Assembly: GCA_028279885.1 (NCBI GenBank)
Contig: JANQMX010000104.1
Span: 1-64,000 of the forward strand
Source of the DNA: Rhodovibrionaceae bacterium
GTDB taxonomy: Bacteria; Pseudomonadota; Alphaproteobacteria; Kiloniellales; DSM-21159
Length of the DNA stretch: 64,000 nt
Direction of reading: 5' to 3'
Both the position numbers and the translations under genes were made by a program. Each line of letters begins with the position of its first letter. Position 1 is the stretch's first letter. Under the pieces are notes generated by a model that saw only the letters and a list, made by a program, of their open reading frames with translations, had not been told where the DNA came from and ran no database searches. Shown here in pieces: positions 7,034-14,680 of this stretch.

Positions 7034-9508
7034 GTGGCGCAAGATTTTCCCCGCCACGCCAAGGCCGTGATCATCGGCGGCGGCGTGATCGGCTGTTCGT
7101 TGGCCTATCATCTCACCAGGCTCGGCTGGCGCGACGTGGTGTTGCTGGAGCGCAAGCAACTGACTTGCGGGACCACCTGGCACGCCGCCGGACTGATCGG
7201 GCAGTTGCGCGCCACCCTCAACATGACGCGCCTCGCCACGTACTCGGCCGATCTCTACGGCAGCCTGGAAGAGGAAACGGGGATCCCGACCGGCTTCCGC
7301 CAGTACGGCTCCCTGGCCCTGGCGCTCAGCGAAGCACGCATGGAGGAGCTGTCGCGCGGCGCCTCCATGGCCAAGACCTTTGGGCTGGAAGCCCATGTCC
7401 TCTCGCCCGCGGAGTGCTTGGAGAAAAATCCGTTGATCGACCTGAAGGACGTCGTCGGCGGCGTCTTCCTGCCGACCGACGGCCAGGCCGACCCGGCCAA
7501 CATCGCCCAGGCGCTGGCGAAGGGCGCCCGCAAGGGCGGCGCCAAGGTGTTCGAGCAGACCAAGGTCACCGCCATCCGCCGGGAAAACGGCCGGGTGATC
7601 GGCGTCTCCACCGACAAGGGCGAGATCGACGCCGAGTTTGTCGTCAACTGCGCCGGCATGTGGGGCCGCGAAGTGGGTGCCATGGCCGGCGTCACCACGC
7701 CGCTCCAGGCTTGCGAGCACTTCTATATTGTCACCGAAGCCATTCCCGACCTGCCGAGCGGCCTGCCGGTCCTGCGCGTGCCGGACGAGTGCGCCTACTA
7801 TAAGGAAGACGCCGGCAAGCTGCTGCTCGGCGCCTTCGAACCCAAGGCCAAGCCCTGGGGCATGGACGGCATCCCCGAGGACTTCTGCTTCGACGAGCTG
7901 CCCGAGGACTTCGAGCATTTCGAGCCGATCCTCGAAGCCGCCGTCGCCCGCCTGCCTATCCTGGAGACGGCCGGCATCCACACCTTCTTCAACGGACCCG
8001 AGAGCTTCACGCCGGACGACCGCTATCTGTTGGGCGAAGCGCCGGAGCTGAAGAACTTCTACATGGCCTGCGGCTTCAATTCCGTCGGCATCCAGTCGGC
8101 GGGCGGCGCCGGCAAGGCCCTGGCCGAATGGATGGAGGCCGGCGAGCCCCCCTTCGATCTTTGGGACGTGGACATCCGCCGCATGCAGCCCTTCCAGGGC
8201 AACAAGCGCTACCTGGTGGCGCGTGCCGAGGAGACCCTTGGTCTGCTTTATGCCGACCACTTCCCCTATCGGCAGTTCGACAGTGCCCGTGGCATCCGCC
8301 ACTCCCCGCTGCACGAGCGCCTGGCCGAAAACGGCGCCTGCTTCGGCGAGACGGCCGGTTGGGAGCGCGCCAACTGGTTCCTGCCCGCCGAAGCGCGCGG
8401 CAACGGCGAAGCACCGGAGTACCGCTATTCCTGGAAGCGGCAGAACTGGTTCGACTACGCCGCGGCCGAGCACCGTGCCGTACGCGAAGGGGCCGGCCTG
8501 TTCGATCTCACCTCCTTCGCCAAGTTCAGGGTCGAGGGGCGGGATGCCGAAGCGGTGCTGCAACGCATCTCGGCAAACGACGTCGCCGTTGAGCCGGGCC
8601 GCATCGTCTACACCCAGTGGCTCAACGGACGGGGCGGCGTCGAGGCCGACCTGACCGTCACCCGGCTTAGCGAGACGCTGTTTCTGGTGATTACCGCTGC
8701 CGCCTCGGCGAGGCGCGATCTTGCCTGGCTGAAGCGCCACATCCCGGAGGAAGCGCACTGCGTGGCGACCGACGTGACCAGCGCCGAAGCGGTCATCGCC
8801 GTGATGGGCCCGAAGGCGCGGGAGGTTCTGCAACCGCTGACCCCGGCCGACCTCGGCAACGACGCCTTTCCCTTCGGGACCGCCCGCGAGATCGAGATCG
8901 GCATGGGCCTCGCCCGCGCCCACCGCATCTCCTATGTCGGCGAGCTCGGCTGGGAACTCTACGTGCCGAGCGATATGGCCCGCCATGTCTTCGACGTTAT
9001 CTGGGGCGCCGGCGCGCCGCAGGGCTTCACGCTCTGCGGCATGCATGTGCTGGACTCATGCCGTATGGAGAAGGCCTTCCGCCATTTCGGCCACGACATT
9101 ACAGACGAGGATCACGTGCTGGAGGCCGGGCTGGGCTTTGCGGTCAAGGCCGACAAAGCGACCCTGCGGTTCGGCGATTTCCTCGGCCGCGAGGCCGTCC
9201 TGAGCAAGAAGCAGACGGGACTGTCGAACCGCCTGCTTCAGTTCAAGCTCGAAGACCCGCAGCCGCTGCTATACCACAACGAGCCGATCCTGCAGGACGG
9301 CGCCATCGTCGGCTACCTCACCTCCGGCAACTACGGCCATTACTTGGGCGGGGCCATCGGGCTCGGCTACGTGCCCTGCGAGCCGGGCACCAAGGCGGCC
9401 GAACTGCTTTCCGCCAAGTATGAGATCGAGATTGCCGGCGACCGCTTCGCCGCAGAGGCGAGCCTGAAGCCGCTCTACGATCCCAAATCGGAGCGCATGC
9501 GGCTGTGA
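7034..9508 (+). CDS. FAD-dependent dimethylglycine/sarcosine dehydrogenase-like protein
   Basis: This 824-residue protein has the architecture of dimethylglycine dehydrogenase. An N-terminal FAD/NAD fold (VIIGGGVIG at about residues 12-20) is followed by a DAO domain to about residue 390. Then come the FAO_M linker and a C-terminal GcvT/aminomethyltransferase-like folate domain from about residue 430 (FDLTSFAKFRVEG, SYVGELGWELYVP, MEKAFRHFGHD). TTWHAAG near residue 50 carries the His that is covalently joined to FAD in this family. The expected reaction is oxidative demethylation of an N-methyl amino acid with transfer of the one-carbon unit to tetrahydrofolate. GTG 7034 is chosen because AAGGAGAGG (7021-7029) lies just upstream and the folded domain begins 10 residues later. 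It may work with the nearby hydantoinase-type gene, since N-methylhydantoin breakdown yields sarcosine, but this is speculative. Confidence 0.88.
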   Translation: MAQDFPRHAKAVIIGGGVIGCSLAYHLTRLGWRDVVLLERKQLTCGTTWHAAGLIGQLRATLNMTRLATYSADLYGSLEEETGIPTGFRQYGSLALALSEARMEELSRGASMAKTFGLEAHVLSPAECLEKNPLIDLKDVVGGVFLPTDGQADPANIAQALAKGARKGGAKVFEQTKVTAIRRENGRVIGVSTDKGEIDAEFVVNCAGMWGREVGAMAGVTTPLQACEHFYIVTEAIPDLPSGLPVLRVPDECAYYKEDAGKLLLGAFEPKAKPWGMDGIPEDFCFDELPEDFEHFEPILEAAVARLPILETAGIHTFFNGPESFTPDDRYLLGEAPELKNFYMACGFNSVGIQSAGGAGKALAEWMEAGEPPFDLWDVDIRRMQPFQGNKRYLVARAEETLGLLYADHFPYRQFDSARGIRHSPLHERLAENGACFGETAGWERANWFLPAEARGNGEAPEYRYSWKRQNWFDYAAAEHRAVREGAGLFDLTSFAKFRVEGRDAEAVLQRISANDVAVEPGRIVYTQWLNGRGGVEADLTVTRLSETLFLVITAAASARRDLAWLKRHIPEEAHCVATDVTSAEAVIAVMGPKAREVLQPLTPADLGNDAFPFGTAREIEIGMGLARAHRISYVGELGWELYVPSDMARHVFDVIWGAGAPQGFTLCGMHVLDSCRMEKAFRHFGHDITDEDHVLEAGLGFAVKADKATLRFGDFLGREAVLSKKQTGLSNRLLQFKLEDPQPLLYHNEPILQDGAIVGYLTSGNYGHYLGGAIGLGYVPCEPGTKAAELLSAKYEIEIAGDRFAAEASLKPLYDPKSERMRL

Positions 9509-9663
9509 TGAAACGGGCGCAGGGCCAGAACCTGCAAAAGTCACACGGCTAAATCGCGGCGGGCGCAGCGCGTCGTGTTAACATTTACCCGTCGCTCGCG
9601 CGTCCTTCATTCGTTCGTGAAGCTTTGTGTTGCGGACTTGCCTTGAGATTGCGGCGCTCATCC

Positions 9664-9675
9664 CTTTGTACAAAG
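9664..9675. promoter_or_regulatory. Perfect palindrome CTTTGTACAAAG upstream of the YHS gene
   Basis: This 12-base perfect palindrome lies 61 bases before the YHS-protein start, in a 228 bp intergenic region. It could be a dimeric regulator's operator. No factor is assigned. Confidence 0.35.
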
Positions 9676-9736
9676 CGGCGGCACACGCCGTGAAATGCCG
9701 TTATGATCAGCGCCAACCCTCAGTGGAGGAGTCGTT

Positions 9737-10285
9737 ATGGTTCGCAAACTTTTTATCGCCACGGCATTCGTGGCCCTCGTCGGGGGCGTCCCCGGCGCGA
9801 TAGCCGGCGAGCAATACGTCGACGAGACCGGCTTTGCCGTCAGCGGCTACGACCCGGTCGCCTTCTTCAGCCTCGAACAGGCGCCGGTCGGCGAGAAGCA
9901 GCCCAAGGCAGTCCCAGGCAAGGCATCAATCACCGCAGACTACAATGGCGCCAAATGGGCGTTCGCCTCGGAAGAGAACCGCGACAAATTCCTCGCCAAT
10001 CCTGAGAAGTATGCGCCGCAGTTCGATGGCCACTGCGCCTACGGCATTGCCCAGGGCGGCAAGGTGCCGGCCAACCCGAACCTTTGGCGCATCGTCGACG
10101 GCAAGCTCTATTTGAACATTACCCCGAACGTCGTCGGCTTCTGGGAAGCCGATGTCCCGGGCAACATCGTCAAGGCCGACACGAACTGGGAGGGAGCCGA
10201 GAGCAAGCCGGCATCCGACCGACAGTGGACGTCGATCAACGACAACAAAGGGACCTACAAGACCCTGGCTCCGATCGACGGCTAA
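9737..10285 (+). CDS. Secreted YHS domain-containing protein
   Basis: This 182-residue protein has a clear signal peptide (cleavage near AIAGEQ, residue 23). A YHS-type domain follows: SGYDPVAFF, then YNGAKWAFAS, NRDKFLANPEKYAPQ and GHCAYGIAQGG. The YHS family is named for conserved Tyr-His-Ser and is linked to metal handling; in this secreted branch the single Cys and His of GHCAYG are the likely metal contacts. GGAGGAG ten bases before ATG 9737 is a strong ribosome site. The bufferin operon begins 110 bases downstream on the same strand. A shared role in copper handling is inferred from that position and from the family, not shown. Its stop lies just before the GTAACC motif thought to drive bufA. 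Confidence 0.85.
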   Translation: MVRKLFIATAFVALVGGVPGAIAGEQYVDETGFAVSGYDPVAFFSLEQAPVGEKQPKAVPGKASITADYNGAKWAFASEENRDKFLANPEKYAPQFDGHCAYGIAQGGKVPANPNLWRIVDGKLYLNITPNVVGFWEADVPGNIVKADTNWEGAESKPASDRQWTSINDNKGTYKTLAPIDG

Positions 10286-10291
10286 ACAGAT

Positions 10292-10318
10292 GTAACCTTA
10301 AGGGGTGTCGGGAACGCA
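10292..10318 (+). promoter_or_regulatory. Candidate ECF-sigma promoter (GTAACC) for the bufferin operon
   Basis: GTAACC at 10292-10297 is followed after 17 bases by CGCA at 10315-10318. Caulobacter sigma-F promoters, which drive its bufferin operons, have GTAACC with a CGAA-type -10 about 16 bases away. The -35 is exact and the -10 is only similar. It lies about 100 bases before bufA. No ECF sigma gene is in the window. Confidence 0.45.
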
Positions 10319-10394
10319 AAGGCCTTGATAGAATTGTTCCCGGCTCCGCGCTTTGTCAGTGCGTAGAACCAACCAGCCTACCGGAGAAATGCTC

Positions 10395-10724
10395 ATGTCC
10401 GTCAAATCTATCGCTTTTGGCTCTGCCTTCATCGCCGGCGCTGTCGCAACCGCTTTGATGGGTGCTCAGACCACGCCCGCCGTCGCCGCCGCCAAAGAGA
10501 AGTGCTACGGCATCTCGCTGGCCGGCCAGAACGACTGCGCTGCCGGCCCCGGCACAACCTGCGCCGGCAGCTCGACCGTCGACTATCAAGGCAATGCCTG
10601 GACGCTTGTGCCGGCCGGCGATTGCGCCAAGTACGGCGTCGACACGGCCGACGCGAAGTACAAACTTCCGGGCGACCGCAAGGGCTCCTTGGAGGCCCTC
10701 AAGCGCGATCTGCCGAGCACCTAA
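10395..10724 (+). CDS. bufA: Bufferin precursor (DUF2282, BufA family)
   Basis: This 109-residue protein starts with a signal peptide (to about AVAAA, residue 33). The core has four cysteines at residues 37, 48, 56 and 77 in the family pattern: [23 protein letters not shown] and [10 protein letters not shown], with the conserved DYQGNAW between. In the known bufferin system the MNIO enzyme BufB with BufC converts core cysteines to thiooxazole-type heterocycles, and the exported peptide binds copper in the periplasm. ATG 10395 is preferred over ATG 10389 because GGAG (10383-10386) is 8 bases away rather than 2. It is the first gene of bufA-bufB-bufC-doxX. A strong hairpin separates it from bufB. 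The family call is firm; the modification in this organism is inferred. Confidence 0.9.
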   Translation: MSVKSIAFGSAFIAGAVATALMGAQTTPAVAAAKEKCYGISLAGQNDCAAGPGTTCAGSSTVDYQGNAWTLVPAGDCAKYGVDTADAKYKLPGDRKGSLEALKRDLPST

Positions 10725-10759
10725 GCTGGGCACTCGCTGACGCGACCTAACGACGGGCC

Positions 10760-10794
10760 GCCGCGAAGCCACCCATCCGGGTGCGCTTCGCGGC
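10760..10794 (+). promoter_or_regulatory. Stem-loop between bufA and bufB
   Basis: GCCGCGAAGC (10760-10769) pairs with GCTTCGCGGC (10785-10794), and CACCC (10770-10774) pairs with GGGTG (10779-10783) inside it. This gives a ~15 bp stem with a 4-base loop and one bulged base. No T-run follows. It probably protects or trims the bufA part of the mRNA, so that precursor is made in excess over the enzyme, or acts as a partial terminator. Confidence 0.7.
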
Positions 10795-10804
10795 AGCGCC
10801 CTGA

Positions 10805-11734
10805 GTGCGACAAGTAACATCGCGAGCGTTGTCTGCCGTGACTCGACCGCATTCCATTCCTGCGCGTGCCGGTGTTGGGCTCAAGCCCCAGCACTACGAG
10901 GAGATCTTGGCCGAGAAGCCGGACCTTGGCTGGTTCGAGGTTCATGCCGAGAACTACATGGGCGCCGGCGGTCCGCCCCATCGCTACCTCACTGCCATCC
11001 GCCAGGACTATCCGATTTCCCTACACGGGGTCGGCCTGTCGATCGGCAGCGAAGGCAAGCTGGACGCTGATCACCTCTTGCGCCTGAAAGCCCTGGTCGA
11101 CCGTTACGAGCCCGGCCTCTTCAGCGAGCACCTGGCCTGGTCGAGCCATGGCGGGACCTACTTCAACGACCTGTTGCCGCTGCCCTATAGCGAGAAGACG
11201 CTTGCCCAGGTCAGCGAGCACATCGATCAGGTGCAGTCGGTGCTGGGTCGCCAGATGCTGCTCGAAAACCCCTCGACCTACGTGAGCTTCTGGGTCAGCA
11301 CCATGGAAGAAATCGACTTCCTCAAGGACGTCGTGGCACGCAGCGGCTGCGGCCTGCTGCTGGACGTCAACAACGTGCTGGTCTCGGCGGTCAATCACGG
11401 CTTCGATGCCGAGCAATACATCGATGCCTTCCCGATAGACGCGGTCGGCGAGATTCACTTGGCGGGCCACGCCGAGACCCACGACGGAGAGACGGAGGAC
11501 TGCGGCGCGCGCGTGCTGATCGACGCGCACGACCGTGAGGTCGACGACGCCGTCTGGACGCTCTATGCCCGCGCCCTGTCTCGCAGCGGCCCGCTTCCCA
11601 GCCTGATTGAATGGGACAACGATCTGCCCGACTGGCAAACTCTTTTTGCCGAAGCACAGCGCGCCGAACAGGTGCTGTTGGCCGAAAGCGCGCCTGTCGT
11701 CACCCGGCCGGCACGAAGCGCGGCTCATGGTTGA
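10805..11734 (+). CDS. bufB: MNIO-family (DUF692) multinuclear iron enzyme BufB
   Basis: This 309-residue TIM-barrel protein belongs to DUF692/MNIO, the iron oxidases that modify cysteines in ribosomally made peptides. Expected metal ligands are visible in order: H74 in HGVGLS, H109 in SEHLAW, E154 in LLENPSTY, D187 and H198 in LLDVNN...VNHG, H218 and H222 in EIHLAGH, D240 and H242 in LIDAHDREV, and E269 in LIEWDND. The start is uncertain: GTG 10805 gives the length stated, GTG 10838 would remove 11 residues, and neither has a strong ribosome site, fitting low translation relative to bufA. Its 3' end overlaps bufC by 8 bases, indicating translational coupling. The likely substrate is the product of the adjacent bufA. 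Confidence 0.9.
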   Translation: MRQVTSRALSAVTRPHSIPARAGVGLKPQHYEEILAEKPDLGWFEVHAENYMGAGGPPHRYLTAIRQDYPISLHGVGLSIGSEGKLDADHLLRLKALVDRYEPGLFSEHLAWSSHGGTYFNDLLPLPYSEKTLAQVSEHIDQVQSVLGRQMLLENPSTYVSFWVSTMEEIDFLKDVVARSGCGLLLDVNNVLVSAVNHGFDAEQYIDAFPIDAVGEIHLAGHAETHDGETEDCGARVLIDAHDREVDDAVWTLYARALSRSGPLPSLIEWDNDLPDWQTLFAEAQRAEQVLLAESAPVVTRPARSAAHG

Positions 11735-12494
11735 GATGCAGAGCAGCTTCGCCGCCGCGCTGCTGGAGCCGGAGGCCGCCCTTCCACCTGCCGTCGCAAA
11801 AGGCATCTCGCCGGCCGTCAAGCGGCGTTTCGACATCTATCGCAACAACGTCACCAGCAGCCTGATCGAAGCGCTGAAAGCCAGCTTCCCGATCGTTTGC
11901 CGTCTGGTCGGCGATGAGTTCTTCAAGGCAGCGACAACGCTCTACATCCGGCAGGAGCCGCCGCGCTCGCCGCTTCTTTTTCGCTATGGCGACGGCTTTG
12001 CCGACTTTCTCGAGAGCTTCCCGCCGGCCAGCTCGGTGCCCTACCTCGGCGATGTCGCGCGGCTCGAGTGGGCCTGGCTGCAGGCCTACCATGCTGAAGA
12101 CCGGGAGCCGCTGCCGCTGCAAGCCTTGGCCGAGGTGCCGCAGGAGTCCTTGCCGGCGGTCCGCTTTACCCTGCACCCCTCCTTGACGCTGCTGCGTTCG
12201 CGCTGGCCGCTTGCCTCGCTGTGGACCGCCGTGCGGGAGCGGAACGACAGCCCCGAGCTCGACATGGCGCAAGGCGAGGAGGTAGCCGTCCTGCGTCCCG
12301 GGAACGATGTCTCCGTCCAACTGCTGCCGCCCGGCGGCTACGATTTCATCACGGCCCTGTCTGCCGGCCGAACCCTAGGCGAGGCCGCCGCGCTGAGCGG
12401 TGAAGCCCATTCAGACTTCGACCTTGCCCATCACTTGCAAGGCCTCTTCACCCTCGGCACGGTTGTCGCCATCATAGCACCGGACCAGGGCTAG
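11727..12494 (+). CDS. bufC: DUF2063 partner protein BufC
   Basis: This 255-residue protein carries the DUF2063 signature [10 protein letters not shown] near residue 34 and an all-helical N-terminal half ([28 protein letters not shown]). The C-terminal half is predicted to hold the peptide-recognition fold described for BufC-type proteins. In the known system it presents the BufA leader to BufB. ATG 11727 is taken because the conserved domain starts soon after and it overlaps the end of bufB by 8 bases. It is cytoplasmic, with no signal peptide. The pairing with bufB is invariant in bufferin operons, which makes the assignment strong. Confidence 0.88.
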   Translation: MVEMQSSFAAALLEPEAALPPAVAKGISPAVKRRFDIYRNNVTSSLIEALKASFPIVCRLVGDEFFKAATTLYIRQEPPRSPLLFRYGDGFADFLESFPPASSVPYLGDVARLEWAWLQAYHAEDREPLPLQALAEVPQESLPAVRFTLHPSLTLLRSRWPLASLWTAVRERNDSPELDMAQGEEVAVLRPGNDVSVQLLPPGGYDFITALSAGRTLGEAAALSGEAHSDFDLAHHLQGLFTLGTVVAIIAPDQG

Positions 12495-12539
12495 CCTTTT
12501 TCCAGCCCAACCGCTTCAAAGAAGAAGGAGGACGCGCCC

Positions 12540-13133
12540 ATGCTGAGCGCTGCAATCGACATCTACGGCCGCATTACGCGCGCGCTCGATAGCACTTTCG
12601 ATGCCTGGTTTCTCGGCCTGCTGGCACGCTTCGTGTTCCTGGCCGTCCTCTTCGTCTACTTCATCAACTCGGCGCTGACGAAGGTCGGCGACGGCGTGCT
12701 CGGCTTCTTTACCATCAAGGATGCCGCCTACTTCCAGATCCTTCCCACGGTCGTCGAGCGCTTCGGGTACGACGCCTCTCAAGTGCCCATCTTTCCCTAC
12801 GGCATCATCGTGGCGATGGGCACCTACAGCGAGTTCATTCTGCCAATACTGATCGTCCTCGGCTTTCTCACCCGCATAGCGGCGCTCGGCATGATCGTCT
12901 TCGTCATCGTGCAAAGCTATGTCGACGTTGCCTTTCACAAAGTCGATGCGGCGACCCTCGGTGCCTGGTTCGACAACCTCTCCAACGGCGCCATTTTGGA
13001 CCAGCGTTTCTTCTGGGTGTTCCTGCTGCTCTACCTGGTGCTGCGCGGACCGGGGCTGATCTCGCTCGACCACATACTCGGTCGTTGGGCCACGGCGTCC
13101 GATCGGAAAGTGGCGCACCGCGTCAGCACCTAA
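12540..13133 (+). CDS. DoxX-family membrane protein (bufferin operon member)
   Basis: This 197-residue integral membrane protein of the DoxX/SURF4-like family has about four hydrophobic segments (around residues 22-40, 78-100, 105-125 and 160-178). An acidic/aromatic loop, [16 protein letters not shown], precedes the second membrane pair. DoxX proteins are the usual fourth gene of bufferin operons. Their role is unproven, with electron supply to the MNIO enzyme or quinone-linked redox balance suggested. AAGGAGG lies upstream of ATG 12540. It begins 45 bases after bufC. Its end overlaps the convergent globin-coupled chemoreceptor by 4 bases. Confidence 0.85.
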   Translation: MLSAAIDIYGRITRALDSTFDAWFLGLLARFVFLAVLFVYFINSALTKVGDGVLGFFTIKDAAYFQILPTVVERFGYDASQVPIFPYGIIVAMGTYSEFILPILIVLGFLTRIAALGMIVFVIVQSYVDVAFHKVDAATLGAWFDNLSNGAILDQRFFWVFLLLYLVLRGPGLISLDHILGRWATASDRKVAHRVST

Positions 13134-14509
13134 ACGGCGGCGGTTGAACGATCGGTTTCGTCGCTCTGTGCCGCGTTGAGTTGCGCGTGGAACTTGGCCG
13201 CGTGCTCCCGCAGGCTGGTGATGGCTTGCAGAACCTCAGCCGCACCGTTGGAGACCTCGTCCGAGGCTGCCTCGGTGCGGCTGACATCGTCGCTGACTTC
13301 GCCGATCACCTCGGAGACCTTCTGGCTTCCGGCCGAGGCCTCGTTGACTGAGCGGCTGATCTCCTGAGTCACGGCATTCTGTTCCTCGACAGCCCCGGCG
13401 ATGGCTTGCGCCATGGCCTGCACTTCACCCATTGCAGAATCGACCCGCTCGACCGCTGTGACGGTGGTCTCCGTCGCCGCCTTGATCTGCTCGACTTGCT
13501 GAGTGATGCCGCTGGTTGCCTTCGCCGTCTGCTGCGCCAGTGTCTTCACTTCACCGGCCACCACGGCGAAGCCCTTGCCGGCCTCACCAGCCCGAGCCGC
13601 CTCGATCGTCGCGTTCAGCGCCAGCAGATTGGTCTGCTCGGCGATGTCTTGAATCAAGTTGACGACCCCAACGATCTCCTCGGCAGCACTGGTCAGCTGC
13701 TGCAAGGTAGAGCGGGCATTGCTGACGGCCTCGACGGCGGCTTGAGACTGTTCGGAGGACTTCGCCATTTGCGAGGTGATTTCCGAGATGGACGCCGAGA
13801 GTTCCTCCGCCGCGGAGGCAACGGTCTGCACATTGCCGCTGGTCTGAGACGCGCTGGAGGCAGCCGCCGAGGCTTGCGAGAGAGTCTTCTCGGCGACAGC
13901 TTTCAGCTCCACCGCGCTACCGTTCATCGCCTCAGCCGAGTCGGCGGCAAGGTTTGCTGATTGACTGAAGCTCTCGTCGAACTCACCGGCCAATTGGTCG
14001 AGACGCTGCCGGAAGCTCATCGACTTCGCATCCATGTAGGCCGCGATCACAAGATCGACGTCCACCAGAACGGCCAGACTAACTGCCCGAAGCAGTGCTT
14101 CTGTCTTTACACGCGCCGCATCTGGATTGATGCGGCTGACAAACTGCCGTGTCACAACGCCCTGCAGTTCCGCCAAAACCATCGCGTAGCCGCCGATGTA
14201 CCAGCTCGGCTCCAAACCAAGCCGATTGTGTGTCTGCGCGATCCGCTCAACCGACTGAGCGTAGTCTTCATCGAAACGGCCAGAGAACATGCGCTGCCAA
14301 TGCTCGGTCTGCTTCTCCTTGGCGTGCTCGATGCGTGCTTCGCTGGCGAACATCCCGGCGAGCGGGGGCTCGGTACCCACGTGGCTATAGAAAGCCTGGA
14401 GGATGCGCGGCAGTTCGCACTCAAGGACAGGTAGGAAGCCCTGCAGCTGGCTGCGAACGGTGTCGTCGATCTGAAAAAAGCGAAGACGATCTGCGATGGT
14501 CACGGACAT
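13130..14509 (-). CDS. Globin-coupled chemoreceptor (HemAT-like)
   Basis: This 459-residue soluble chemoreceptor has no membrane segment. Residues 1-~165 form a sensor globin with the family signature [17 protein letters not shown]; His94 is the expected proximal haem ligand. The C-terminal part is an MCP signalling domain with the hairpin-tip stretch [18 protein letters not shown]. Such receptors bind O2 (or NO/CO) on haem and control the CheA kinase for aerotaxis. ATG 14509 is preferred because the conserved globin starts directly there; a TTG 21 codons upstream (14572) looks unlikely. It lies downstream of another chemoreceptor on the same strand. No che operon is present, so it must feed a pathway encoded elsewhere. 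Confidence 0.9.
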   Translation of the reverse strand: MSVTIADRLRFFQIDDTVRSQLQGFLPVLECELPRILQAFYSHVGTEPPLAGMFASEARIEHAKEKQTEHWQRMFSGRFDEDYAQSVERIAQTHNRLGLEPSWYIGGYAMVLAELQGVVTRQFVSRINPDAARVKTEALLRAVSLAVLVDVDLVIAAYMDAKSMSFRQRLDQLAGEFDESFSQSANLAADSAEAMNGSAVELKAVAEKTLSQASAAASSASQTSGNVQTVASAAEELSASISEITSQMAKSSEQSQAAVEAVSNARSTLQQLTSAAEEIVGVVNLIQDIAEQTNLLALNATIEAARAGEAGKGFAVVAGEVKTLAQQTAKATSGITQQVEQIKAATETTVTAVERVDSAMGEVQAMAQAIAGAVEEQNAVTQEISRSVNEASAGSQKVSEVIGEVSDDVSRTEAASDEVSNGAAEVLQAITSLREHAAKFHAQLNAAQSDETDRSTAAV

Positions 14510-14680
14510 GGTTCGTTCGGCCCCATATTGCAACTTATCAGCGCTTTTGAAGAAGCACTGTTCTCGTTGCAAGATAAGGCCGACCGAACGAAGGAAGTGT
14601 TAATTCCGTACAAAAAATATGTTAAGATACTATAATTTTAGTAGAAAATCTAACATCGACAGAGATTTTAGTGAGAGGAT

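Noticed and set aside
6905..9046. 713-codon minus-strand open frame opposite the dimethylglycine dehydrogenase-like gene
   Set aside because: It is a complement artefact of high GC. The + strand has FAD and GcvT motifs throughout.
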